A stretch of DNA of 64,000 nucleotides. It comes from Pelagovum pacificum. GTDB taxonomy: Bacteria; Pseudomonadota; Alphaproteobacteria; Rhodobacterales; Rhodobacteraceae. The position numbers and the translations under genes are program-made. Below, piece by piece: positions 44,641-52,499 of this stretch; the stretch's first letter is position 1; every line of letters begins with the position of its first letter. The DNA is taken from the NCBI RefSeq assembly GCF_016134045.1, contig NZ_CP065915.1:3967001-4031000 (forward strand). Reading direction: 5' to 3'. Under the pieces are notes generated by a model. It was not told where the DNA came from and ran no database searches. It saw only the letters and a program-made list of their open reading frames with translations.

Positions 44641-45369
44641 CTAGAAGTAGCCGCGCACGAGACTTTCCGCGAGGAGCGACCACCCGTCGGCGATCACGAA
44701 GAACGACAGCTTGAACGGCAGCGATACGATCGCCGGCGGCACCATCATCATGCCCATCGACATGAGCACGGCCGCGACGACGAGGTCGATGATTAAGAAC
44801 GGGATGAACACGAGAAATCCCACCTGGAAGGCGCGCGCGATCTCGCTCAGCAGGAAGGACGGTACGAGGATCGACAACTGCGTGTCCTCAATGTTGTCCG
44901 GCACCACGATGTCGGGTCGCAACCCGGCGAGGCGGTCGAAGGTCTCCGGGTCGAGCCGCGCCGACATGAAGGACCGGAACGGCACCATCGCGGCGTTGAA
45001 CGCCTCCTCCGGAGTCGCCTCACCCGCCGCGAACGGGGCGCCCCCGGCCTCCCAGGCGGCGCGGAAGGTCGGCTCCATCACGAACCACGTCAGGAACAGG
45101 GCGAGCGTGACGAGCAGCATGTTCGGCGGCGATTGCTGAAGGCCGAGCGCCTGTCGCAGGATCGCCAGAACGGTGACGATGAACGGAAAACAGGTCACCA
45201 TGATCGCAAGGCCGGGCGCGAGGCTCAGCAGCGTGATCAGAACGATCAACTGAACTGACCGGATGGCGAGCGATCCGCCCGCGCCATCGTCGATGGTCAC
45301 CGACATGCCCTGCGCCACGGCATCGTCAGCCAGCAGAATCACCAGCAGGACAGACAGGATCAGGCGCAT
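44641..45369 (-). CDS. fliP: Flagellar type III export gate protein FliP
   Basis: The 242-residue integral membrane protein has a cleavable signal (VLLVILLADDAVAQG), as FliP does, and four membrane segments. Diagnostic motifs include VQLIVLITLLSLAPGLAIMVT, a RSFMSAR-type loop, and the C-terminal IPFLIIDLVVAAVLMSMGMMMVPP. FliP forms the core of the export channel with FliQ and FliR. It is the last gene of the fliF-fliH-fliN-fliP operon and begins three bases after fliN. Length is normal, so the usual helper FliO was looked for but not recognised nearby. Confidence 0.96.
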   Translation of the reverse strand: MRLILSVLLVILLADDAVAQGMSVTIDDGAGGSLAIRSVQLIVLITLLSLAPGLAIMVTCFPFIVTVLAILRQALGLQQSPPNMLLVTLALFLTWFVMEPTFRAAWEAGGAPFAAGEATPEEAFNAAMVPFRSFMSARLDPETFDRLAGLRPDIVVPDNIEDTQLSILVPSFLLSEIARAFQVGFLVFIPFLIIDLVVAAVLMSMGMMMVPPAIVSLPFKLSFFVIADGWSLLAESLVRGYF

Positions 45370-45372
45370 CTA

Positions 45373-45660
45373 TCAGGTCTGACCGACGGCGGCGCCGACC
45401 ACTTCGGTCAGGCGGATGGCGAGCTGACCCGGCTCCCCGCCTTCCATCTCCTGCAGTTCGCCGCGGGCGATCAGGCGGTCCCCGACATAGAGATCGACAG
45501 GATCGTCGATCGTCTTGTCGAGCGGCAGCACCGCATTCTCCGTCAGGGCGAGCAGTTCGCCGACCGAGGGCCGCGCCCGGCCAACCGCGACGGTGACTTC
45601 GATCGGCACGTCGCGGAGCGGGCCGCCCTCTGTCGGTTCGGTCCAGCTTTCGTCATTCAT
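45373..45660 (-). CDS. fliN: Flagellar motor switch protein FliN
   Basis: The 95-residue protein is a compact FliN/FliM C-terminal (SpoA) domain: PIEVTVAVGRARPSVGELLAL, then PLDKTIDDPVDLYVGDRLIARGEL and IRLTEVVG. It forms the lower part of the C-ring that sets rotation direction and helps dock the export ATPase through FliH. Its start lies eight bases inside the end of fliH. No fliM or fliG gene was recognised in the window, so the rest of the switch must be encoded elsewhere. Confidence 0.95.
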   Translation of the reverse strand: MNDESWTEPTEGGPLRDVPIEVTVAVGRARPSVGELLALTENAVLPLDKTIDDPVDLYVGDRLIARGELQEMEGGEPGQLAIRLTEVVGAAVGQT

Positions 45661-46231
45661 TGGCGACCCTCGTCGTCGGTTCGGTGAACAGGTTCTGAAG
45701 CGCCTCGCCGATCTCCGTCACGAGGCGGTCGAGATCGAGCATCGTCTCGCGTTCGGGGGTGCGGATCAGCACCTCTCCCCCGCCGAGCGTCGCAGTGGCA
45801 TCCACGGAAATGCGCAGGCCCTTCTGCTGCTCCGCGATGGCGGACAGCGCTGCGTGGGCCTCTTCCGAGACCAGCAAGGCGATGGGCGCGCGGGAATCGG
45901 CGCGCGCTGCGTCCATGATTGCCTCGACCACCCAGGGGGAGAGGCTGGCGCGCGCCAGCTCCGGTACCAGGGTGTCGACGAGCCCACGCAACATTGGTTC
46001 GAGCGAGGCGAGGACGCCGGACCGCGCCTCCTCCAGCGTGAAGGCGAGTTCCGAGAATTTGAGGGCGACGTCTTCGGTCAGGCGGGCCTGTTCCTCTTGC
46101 GCCTCGGCCAATCCGGCTTCCCGACCCGTGGCGAACCCGTCTTCGTAGCCGAGAGCCGGCGATGCTGGCGGCTCTGGCGCCGGTTCTGCCGTGTGGCGGT
46201 CGAAACATTCCAGACGCAGGGCCTGTGCCAT
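45653..46231 (-). CDS. fliH: Flagellar assembly protein FliH (divergent)
   Basis: The 192-residue protein has the expected architecture of FliH: an N-terminal region with Pro/Ala-rich sequence and alternating small residues (GYEDGFATGREAGLAEAQEE, a GxxxG-like repeat), a helical central part, and a C-terminal ATPase-regulator domain ending in a LGGGEVLIRTPERE beta segment. FliH dimers regulate the ATPase FliI and tether it to FliN. The position between fliF and fliN supports the call, since sequence similarity is low. The start at 46231 is one base after the fliF stop; an ATG at 46261 would overlap fliF. Confidence 0.85.
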   Translation of the reverse strand: MAQALRLECFDRHTAEPAPEPPASPALGYEDGFATGREAGLAEAQEEQARLTEDVALKFSELAFTLEEARSGVLASLEPMLRGLVDTLVPELARASLSPWVVEAIMDAARADSRAPIALLVSEEAHAALSAIAEQQKGLRISVDATATLGGGEVLIRTPERETMLDLDRLVTEIGEALQNLFTEPTTRVANE

Positions 46232-46232
46232 G

Positions 46233-47876
46233 TCACGCCGCCTCCTGTTCGGTGTCTTCAAGCCAGTTTCGCAGGATCTGGAGCGACTCGTCCTGCCGTT
46301 CCTCGATCAGCCTGCGAAGCCGCGCGACCGGGTCGAGGCCGGAGAGATCCTCCTGTGGTCCGCTCGGCTGGGGGTCGTCGTCGTACATCGCCATGTCGAA
46401 CGTCGGCAGCGCATCGAGATCGAGCTCCGCCTGTGGCAACTGATTGCCTCCGGGCAGTGCGGGCAGCGACGCGGTGCCTGGCGCGCTCGCGTCACCGATC
46501 GCCGGTAGCGCCGCAGGTTCAGCCTTGGCAACGCGCCCGCCGGCGAGGATGGGTCGGACGACGAAAAGCCCGAGGATCAGCGCGACGAGTGCCAGAACGC
46601 CGATCTGCACCAGCTGCATGATGTCGAGCGGCGTACCGGCGGCCGCAGCATCCAGTGCCTCCGTCCCGAGCGGGACTGTCGGTTCGAACGGCATGGAGCG
46701 CAGAGTAATGACGTCACCGCGACCCTCGCTGAAGCCCACAGCCGACGATACGAGCTCCTTCAGCGCGTCGAGCTCCTCCGGCGTTCGCGGCACGATGGTG
46801 GCGGTGCCGTTGGCATCCGTTTCAACCGTGTCGTTGATCAGGACAGCGACGGTCATCCGGGTCACCGCGCCGGGCGCGCGACTGACCTCGCGCTGCGTCT
46901 CGGACACTTCGTAGTTGGTCAGCTGCCGGGATTCGGTCGAGTTGCTGCTGGATTGATCGCCGCCGCCTGCCGCGTCGCCGTCCGGCAGGTTCGACGCAAC
47001 CGTCACATCGCCGCTGCCGGTGTCGGAAGCGCTTTCATTTCGCTCCTCCACTTCGGTCGAGATGGCGACCCGAGTTTCGGGATCGAATGTGCGCTCGAAG
47101 ATCTGTTCGGTCTCCGTGGCGGTTTCGATGGAGAGCTCTACCACCGCGTTGCCGGGCCCGACCCGCGCTTCGAGCAGGCGCTCGAGCCGGTCGCGCATCT
47201 CGGCTTCACGGTCCGTCTGGTTGGCCATCGCGGCGGCGTCGTCCGTGACACTGACAAGCCCCCCTTCGCTGTCGATCACTGCGACATCTTCGGGGCGCAG
47301 GTTCTGGACGGCCGAGGCCACGAGGTAGCGCAGCGCCCGCGCGCGGGCCTGAGACAGCGCGCCATCGACACTGGTCACGGTCACGGCGGCGGTCGCGATC
47401 CGGTCCCGCTCGAAACCGCGAGTTGCCGGGGTCGAGAGGTGCACGCGGGCGAGCCGGATGTCGGGGCTCGCCTGGATCGTCCGGGCGAGCTCACCCTCCT
47501 TCGCGCGCCAATAGGCGGCATCGAACATCTGGGAGGTGGTCCCGAATCCGGTGAGCGAATCAAGCAGTTCGTAGCCCTGCGCGCCGTTCGCTGGCAGGCC
47601 TTCGCCGGCAAGCGACATGCGCAGAAGATCGCGTTGCGCCGCCTCGACATAGATCGCGCCGCCGCGCACTTCGTACATCGCGCCGCGCCCGTCGAGTGCG
47701 GTCAGGACCTCCCCCGCCGCCGCGCCGTCGAGCCCGCCGTAGAGCAGCGCCATCTCGCGTGAACCGCCGCCGCGGCCCAGCATCAGCACTGCGCCGAACA
47801 CGGCAAGCGTCGCGACGATGACGATGACCTTCCGCCGCGAATCGAGCCTGGACCAGACGGAACCGAGACCTTCCAA
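46233..47876 (-). CDS. fliF: Flagellar MS-ring protein FliF
   Basis: The 547-residue protein has two membrane helices (residues about 18-35 and 430-450) flanking a large periplasmic part with two ring-building motifs. YCS-like and FliF signatures include EGLPANGAQGYELLD, RTIQASPDIRLARVHL and TNYEVSETQREVSRAPGAVTR. The C-terminal tail DPVARLRRLIEERQDESLQILRNWLED is the FliG-binding motif. FliF assembles the MS-ring base of the flagellum in the inner membrane. It is the first gene of the minus operon, divergent from fliL across 117 bases containing a CtrA-type site. Confidence 0.97.
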   Translation of the reverse strand: MEGLGSVWSRLDSRRKVIVIVATLAVFGAVLMLGRGGGSREMALLYGGLDGAAAGEVLTALDGRGAMYEVRGGAIYVEAAQRDLLRMSLAGEGLPANGAQGYELLDSLTGFGTTSQMFDAAYWRAKEGELARTIQASPDIRLARVHLSTPATRGFERDRIATAAVTVTSVDGALSQARARALRYLVASAVQNLRPEDVAVIDSEGGLVSVTDDAAAMANQTDREAEMRDRLERLLEARVGPGNAVVELSIETATETEQIFERTFDPETRVAISTEVEERNESASDTGSGDVTVASNLPDGDAAGGGDQSSSNSTESRQLTNYEVSETQREVSRAPGAVTRMTVAVLINDTVETDANGTATIVPRTPEELDALKELVSSAVGFSEGRGDVITLRSMPFEPTVPLGTEALDAAAAGTPLDIMQLVQIGVLALVALILGLFVVRPILAGGRVAKAEPAALPAIGDASAPGTASLPALPGGNQLPQAELDLDALPTFDMAMYDDDPQPSGPQEDLSGLDPVARLRRLIEERQDESLQILRNWLEDTEQEAA

Positions 47877-47936
47877 AACTGCTACCTCCGATCGTTGGGG
47901 CTTTCTGCCCTCCGACCCCGTTCTGACCCATCCGGC

Positions 47937-47951
47937 TTAAGAAACGGTTAG
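47937..47951. promoter_or_regulatory. Candidate CtrA-binding site between fliF and fliL
   Basis: TTAA-GAAACGG-TTAG matches the alphaproteobacterial CtrA consensus TTAA-N7-TTAA in seven of eight positions. It lies 61 bases before the fliF start and 43 before the fliL start, so one site could serve both divergent flagellar operons. CtrA control of flagellar genes is well established in Rhodobacterales; occupancy here is inferred. Confidence 0.6.
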
Positions 47952-47993
47952 CTGTTGGTCGGTTATGAGGGGGCTCGGAAGAAGGGAGCCGCC

Positions 47994-48485
47994 ATGACCG
48001 ATGCGACGGTTGATCCGGGCGAAGCGGGTGATGACCCGAAGCCCGCGAAAAAATCGAAACTGCCGCTGATCCTCGGCATTGTCCTCGCCCTCGCGGGGGG
48101 CGGCGGCGGCTTTTTCGTCGTGAGTTCCGGCATGCTTGGCGGTTCTGCCGAGGGGGGGCATGACGCGCCCCCGCCACCTGACCCGTTGGACCCGGTCGCT
48201 TTCGTCCCGCTCGACCCGATCGTTATCGGTCTGCCCGACGGGGCCGGTCACCTGCGATTTACGGCGCAGCTCGAGGTGCCGCCGGACATGGCGGGCGATG
48301 TCGAATCTATCAAGCCGCGGATCGTCGACGTCCTGAACGACTACCTTCGCGCCGTCGACATTGCCGAGTTCGAGGACCGGACGTCCCTGCTTCGGCTGCG
48401 GGCGCAGATGATGCACCGGATAAGGATCGTCGCCGGCCCGGGCCGCGTGAACGATCTGCTCATCATGGAAATGGTGGTCAACTGA
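47994..48485 (+). CDS. fliL: Flagellar basal body-associated protein FliL
   Basis: The 163-residue protein has a short charged cytoplasmic tail, one membrane helix (residues about 22-42, with a GGGGG run), a Pro/Asp-rich linker, and the periplasmic FliL domain: FVPLDPIVIGLPD, HLRFTAQLEV, VESIKPRIVDVLNDYLRAVD, ending IMEMVVN. FliL rings surround the stator units and increase torque. It is the first gene of a plus-strand operon that continues to flhB. A second, more divergent FliL-like gene lies at 56753-57286. Confidence 0.95.
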   Translation: MTDATVDPGEAGDDPKPAKKSKLPLILGIVLALAGGGGGFFVVSSGMLGGSAEGGHDAPPPPDPLDPVAFVPLDPIVIGLPDGAGHLRFTAQLEVPPDMAGDVESIKPRIVDVLNDYLRAVDIAEFEDRTSLLRLRAQMMHRIRIVAGPGRVNDLLIMEMVVN

Positions 48486-48495
48486 AGGGACCGAA

Positions 48496-48849
48496 ATGGC
48501 TATGATCGCTGACATTCTGCTTGCTGCCGGGGCGCTTGGTGCTGGCATCTACTGCTTTGTCCTGTCGCAGAGGCTGAGGCGTTTCACCGACCTCGAGAAG
48601 GGCGTCGGCGGCGCCGTTGCCGTTTTTTCGGCACAGGTGGATGACTTGTCGCGGGCGATCTCCAAGGCGCAGGCACAGGCGCGAGAGCAGGGAAAGGCGC
48701 TCGCAGTGCAGACGGACCGGGCAGAGGCCGCGGGCAAGCGTCTGGAATTGCTGGTGGCCTCGCTTCACGACCTCCCTGCGGAGGCTGAGCCGACGCCGCG
48801 AAACAGCTTCTTCGTCCGGCACCCGAACCGGCAGGGGGCGGAGGCATGA
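48496..48849 (+). CDS. Small flagellar-operon membrane protein (DUF6468-like)
   Basis: The 117-residue protein has one N-terminal membrane helix (residues about 4-22) and a long helical, coiled-coil-prone region (RRFTDLEKGVGGAVAVFSAQVDDL and following). This fits the DUF6468 type of flagellar-operon protein found between fliL and motE in alphaproteobacteria; the assignment is from layout, as I cannot run a domain search. The function is unknown. The end overlaps the next gene by four bases (ATGA), which couples it to motE. Confidence 0.7.
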   Translation: MAMIADILLAAGALGAGIYCFVLSQRLRRFTDLEKGVGGAVAVFSAQVDDLSRAISKAQAQAREQGKALAVQTDRAEAAGKRLELLVASLHDLPAEAEPTPRNSFFVRHPNRQGAEA

Positions 48850-49388
48850 CGCGACGCGGGGCGCTTCATGTCATCATCGCGCTTCTGCTGGCATCCGGTG
48901 TGATCCGGCTCGGCGCCAACACGGGAGCGGCCTTCGCCAATGAGGACCCGACCCCTTCCGTGCCTGAAGTTTGCGAGGCGGACAGCCCGCCGGCCCTGCT
49001 CGAAGCGCTCGACGCGCGTGAGGCGCGGATCGAAGAGCGGGAACTCAGACTGGTCGACCGGATGCAGGCGCTTCGTGTCGCCGAGGTCGAAATAGAGACG
49101 CGCCTGCAGGAGCTGACCGCCGCGGAAGAGCGTCTCTCCGCCACCATAACCCGCGTGGAAACCGCGTCGGAGGAGGATCTGGTGAGGCTTGTTGCTGTCT
49201 ACGAGAACATGAAGCCCGGTGACGCTGCGGCCCTGTTCCAGACGATGGCACCGGAATTCGCGGCCGGTTTTATCGCCCGCATGGCACCGGAATCAGCCGC
49301 CGCCATCCTGACTGGTCTGGAGCCGGAAACCGCATACTCGATCAGCGCGATCCTGGCGGGCCGGAACGCGAATGCACCCACGGAATGA
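48846..49388 (+). CDS. motE: MotE family protein
   Basis: The 180-residue protein has an N-terminal membrane/signal segment (residues about 6-25), a coiled coil at about 58-105 (EARIEERELRLVDRMQALRV), and a C-terminal MgtE-N-like domain: LVAVYENMKPGDAAALFQTM, IARMAPESAAAILTGLEPE. MotE was characterised in Sinorhizobium as a periplasmic chaperone for MotC folding and stability; its relatives lie in flagellar clusters across alphaproteobacteria. The gene overlaps its upstream neighbour and precedes motA by 67 bases. Confidence 0.85.
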   Translation: MTRRGALHVIIALLLASGVIRLGANTGAAFANEDPTPSVPEVCEADSPPALLEALDAREARIEERELRLVDRMQALRVAEVEIETRLQELTAAEERLSATITRVETASEEDLVRLVAVYENMKPGDAAALFQTMAPEFAAGFIARMAPESAAAILTGLEPETAYSISAILAGRNANAPTE

Positions 49389-49455
49389 GGCCCTTTGACC
49401 GCTTCTTAACCCGTCGCCGCTAAGCAGGGGCGAAGGGTGTTCGGGACGGAAGAAC

Positions 49456-50325
49456 ATGATCGGTATTGTCGGCATCGTCATCATCTTCCTGATGGTTTTC
49501 GGGGGCTATATCCTCGCCGGCGGCAAGATGGGCATCATCCTGAAATCCCTGCCTTTCGAGATGATCATGATCGGTGGGGCAGCTGTCGGCGCCTTCGTCA
49601 TTTCCAACGATCTCGCCTCGATCAAACACACGCTGAAGGACATCGGGAAGGTCTTCAAAGGACCGAAATGGAAGGCCGACGACTACCGCGATCTGCTGTG
49701 TCTCCTGTTTGAGCTCATCCGCGTCGCGCGTAACAACCCGGTCGAGATCGAGGAGCACATCGAGTCCCCAGACACCTCCTCGATTTTCGAACGCTATCCC
49801 CGCATCGTCGCCGACAAGGAGGCTCTCGCGCTGATCTGCGATACCCTGCGGTCGGCCTCGATGAATTACGATGATCCGCACCAGGTAGAAGAGATCCTGG
49901 AAAAGCGGATCGAGGCGACGTTGCATCACAACATGCACTCGTCCCATGCGCTTCAGACCGTCGCCGATGGTTTGCCAGCCCTCGGGATCGTGGCGGCGGT
50001 GCTTGGCGTGATCAAGACGATGGGGTCGATCGACCAGCCGCCAGAGGTGCTTGGCAAGCTGATCGGCGGTGCGCTTGTGGGAACGTTCCTGGGGGTCTTC
50101 CTCGCCTACGGACTCGTCGGGCCGTTTGCCGCGCGCGTGAAAACGGTCATCGAGGACGACATGCACTTCTACCGGTTGATCCGTGAAGTGCTGGTCGCGA
50201 ACCTCTATCAGCACGCAACCAACATCTGCATCGAGGTCGGGCGACAGAACACGCCCAGCCACTGCCGGCCCAGCTTTTCCGATCTCGAAGATGCGCTGAA
50301 AGCCGTCAAGCAGGGCGCAGCCTGA
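49456..50325 (+). CDS. motA: Flagellar motor stator protein MotA
   Basis: The 289-residue protein has four membrane helices and the large cytoplasmic loop of MotA. Key markers are FELIRVARNN (the charged loop region that contacts FliG), the conserved proline in DGLPALGIVAAVLGVIKTM, and the last helices GGALVGTFLGVFLAYGLVGP. With MotB it forms the ion-conducting stator. No motB lies next to it; in related bacteria motB is often in another part of the cluster. The start at 49456 gives the standard MIGIVGIVIIF beginning. The next gene begins on the last base of the stop codon. Confidence 0.96.
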   Translation: MIGIVGIVIIFLMVFGGYILAGGKMGIILKSLPFEMIMIGGAAVGAFVISNDLASIKHTLKDIGKVFKGPKWKADDYRDLLCLLFELIRVARNNPVEIEEHIESPDTSSIFERYPRIVADKEALALICDTLRSASMNYDDPHQVEEILEKRIEATLHHNMHSSHALQTVADGLPALGIVAAVLGVIKTMGSIDQPPEVLGKLIGGALVGTFLGVFLAYGLVGPFAARVKTVIEDDMHFYRLIREVLVANLYQHATNICIEVGRQNTPSHCRPSFSDLEDALKAVKQGAA

Positions 50326-52475
50326 TGTGGAGGCTGGCTGCTACCCTCCTGCTCCTCCCAAGCCTGCCGAGCGCGCAGCCGGTCAGCATTCGCAGCGGCT
50401 GGCATGAGGGCTTCACGAGACTTGTTCTGACGATTCCCGTCGGGACGGAGTGGGTCGTGGCGCCAGAGGAAACCGGGTACCTCGTCACGCTGGACGACGG
50501 GCTGGAGATCGACGTCGCTGGCGTTTTCGACCGCATTCCGCGCACACGTATTGAAGATCTGGAGGCAGAGGCGAACCGTCTTCGGATCGTGTCGACCTGC
50601 GTCTGTCGGGTGGAGGCATTTCTCTGGCAACCCGACCGGCTTGTGGTCGATGTCATCGACGGGCTGCCACAGGAGCCCGAGGGGACGGAAGAGGTCGTCG
50701 AAGACATCGCAACCGACGTTGTCCGCCTGCCGCTGGTTACCGAGCGTTCTCCCTCGCCGCCGTCTCCTCTGATGCCCGACGCTTTCGTCGCGCGGGCCGA
50801 AAACGACGAGAGGCTCTCAGACGCCGAGTCGGCGCTGTTGCGCAACGTGGCCCGGGCGGCTGGCCAGGGACTCCTGGCGTTGTCTGTGGACCCGATCCAA
50901 GACCGCCCGGACGACGAACCCGACGAGCCGGTGGAGGTCGCAGCGCCTCCGACGATCGTGCAACGACCGGGTATCGCTGCCCACACGAGCATCGATCGGG
51001 ATCTCGCCGACATCGACCTGGGCCAGGAACTTCTCGGGGACATCGACTGCCTCCCAAGTGAGTTCTTTGCCATGAGGGAGTGGGGTGGCGATGCGCCCTT
51101 CGGTCCGGCGATATCGGGACGGCGCGACAGCATTCTGCGCGACAGCGGCGAAATAGATGAAGATGCGGTGATGGAGCTTGCCCAAGGCTATCTTGCGTAT
51201 GGCTTCGGAGCAGAAGCGTCGTGGGTGCTCGCACAGCTCGACCGGGGAGGCAGACGGATCGGCAGCCTGAGGGCGATCGCCGCCGTGCTGAACGGTCAAG
51301 TCGCGCCAGAGATTCTGAATGGTCAGCTGCATTGCGACAATGATGCCGCGTTGTGGACGCTGCTCGGCACATCGGCCGGGAGTGAAATCCAGATCGACAG
51401 TCGAACGCTTCTCGTCTCGTTCGAGCGACTTCCATCGCCGGTCAAGCAGCTCATCGCACCACGCCTTGTCGCCCGATTCCTGGAGATGGACGACAAGGAT
51501 TCAGCCACGATAGTCGGGCGCAGCATCGGCATAGAAGAGGACCCTTCGCCGGAGGCTATGGTGTCCTCTATTGAATTGGAATCGGCCCTCGGTGGGCAGG
51601 ACAATTCGCTTGATGCGGTTCTCGATCTTCTGGCCGACACGCAGCAGGCCGATCCTGCACTTGTGTTGCGAGCGTTTGAACTGGCCCATCAGCAGGACCG
51701 GCACTTGCCCCCGGAGATCATGGATCTCGCGGAGACCTTGCAATTCCAACATCGCGACAGCGCTACAGCGCAGGACCTGCTACGTGCGAGGGTCATCGCG
51801 GAACTGGACCTCGGCCATTACGATAAGGCTGCCGCGATTGCGGTCAGAGAAGGCGATGACATCGAGCTGAATTCGACGGCCTACGGGGCGCTCGCCGCGA
51901 GCGCGCCGGACGGGGTCTTCCTCGACGTCGTCCTCGGAGAGCATGTGCCCCAGCTGCGCCCTGCTGTCGAAAACGAGATCGCCGAACGTCTCCTGTCTCT
52001 TGGATTGGCCGATGCTGCGGAGGAACGGTTGATCGCGACACCTTCCGGCCACGACGCACGCGACCGACGGTACCTGCGGGCACGTGCGGCCCTGATGCAG
52101 GGCGACGTCGACAGGGTCAGGGAGCTCTTGGTCGGCTTGACAGATGAACAAGCTGAGAACCTGAGGCGACGGGCAGCGATCGAGGCAGGGGACTTCGAAA
52201 CGGCGCTGTCAGATGCGGGGGCACAGCCCGATGAGCCGACCGCGCCCGAGCTGGCCTGGCGTGCCGGTAACTGGAACCGGCTCGCGTCATCGCCGGACGT
52301 GCAGCTGCGAGAAAGGGCGGACGTCATGCTGGCGTCGGACACTCGCCCGCTAACCGATGTCCTTGAGGAACCGTCGCTAAGGGAGGGGCGGGACGCCTTG
52401 TCCCGCGCCGGATCAAGCCGTGATTCGATTGCCTCGATGCTGGACCGCTTTTCATTGCCGGAACAGACGGAGTGA
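50325..52475 (+). CDS. Large exported protein between motA and flhA, unknown function
   Basis: The 716-residue protein has a signal peptide (cleavage likely after PSAQP) and no further clear membrane helix, so it should be periplasmic. Residues about 20-120 (SIRSGWHEGFTRLVLTIPVG, YLVTLDDGLEIDVAGVFDRI, PDRLVVDVIDG) form a beta-rich AMIN-like pattern, as in some envelope-anchored proteins that bind peptidoglycan. A Pro/Glu-rich linker follows, then about 450 residues of alpha-helical solenoid-like sequence with acidic patches. Its start overlaps the motA stop (TGATG), and flhA follows after 24 bases. Homologous position in other Rhodobacterales suggests a stator- or basal-body-associated role, which is inferred. 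I cannot assign a family name. Confidence 0.75.
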   Translation: MWRLAATLLLLPSLPSAQPVSIRSGWHEGFTRLVLTIPVGTEWVVAPEETGYLVTLDDGLEIDVAGVFDRIPRTRIEDLEAEANRLRIVSTCVCRVEAFLWQPDRLVVDVIDGLPQEPEGTEEVVEDIATDVVRLPLVTERSPSPPSPLMPDAFVARAENDERLSDAESALLRNVARAAGQGLLALSVDPIQDRPDDEPDEPVEVAAPPTIVQRPGIAAHTSIDRDLADIDLGQELLGDIDCLPSEFFAMREWGGDAPFGPAISGRRDSILRDSGEIDEDAVMELAQGYLAYGFGAEASWVLAQLDRGGRRIGSLRAIAAVLNGQVAPEILNGQLHCDNDAALWTLLGTSAGSEIQIDSRTLLVSFERLPSPVKQLIAPRLVARFLEMDDKDSATIVGRSIGIEEDPSPEAMVSSIELESALGGQDNSLDAVLDLLADTQQADPALVLRAFELAHQQDRHLPPEIMDLAETLQFQHRDSATAQDLLRARVIAELDLGHYDKAAAIAVREGDDIELNSTAYGALAASAPDGVFLDVVLGEHVPQLRPAVENEIAERLLSLGLADAAEERLIATPSGHDARDRRYLRARAALMQGDVDRVRELLVGLTDEQAENLRRRAAIEAGDFETALSDAGAQPDEPTAPELAWRAGNWNRLASSPDVQLRERADVMLASDTRPLTDVLEEPSLREGRDALSRAGSSRDSIASMLDRFSLPEQTE

Positions 52476-52499
52476 CCCTGGTCTGATGGGACAGGACAT

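Noticed and set aside
49400..49440. A CtrA site upstream of motA (TTAACCC ... CTAAG)
   Set aside because: Only one TTAA half is present; the second half does not match at 7-base spacing.
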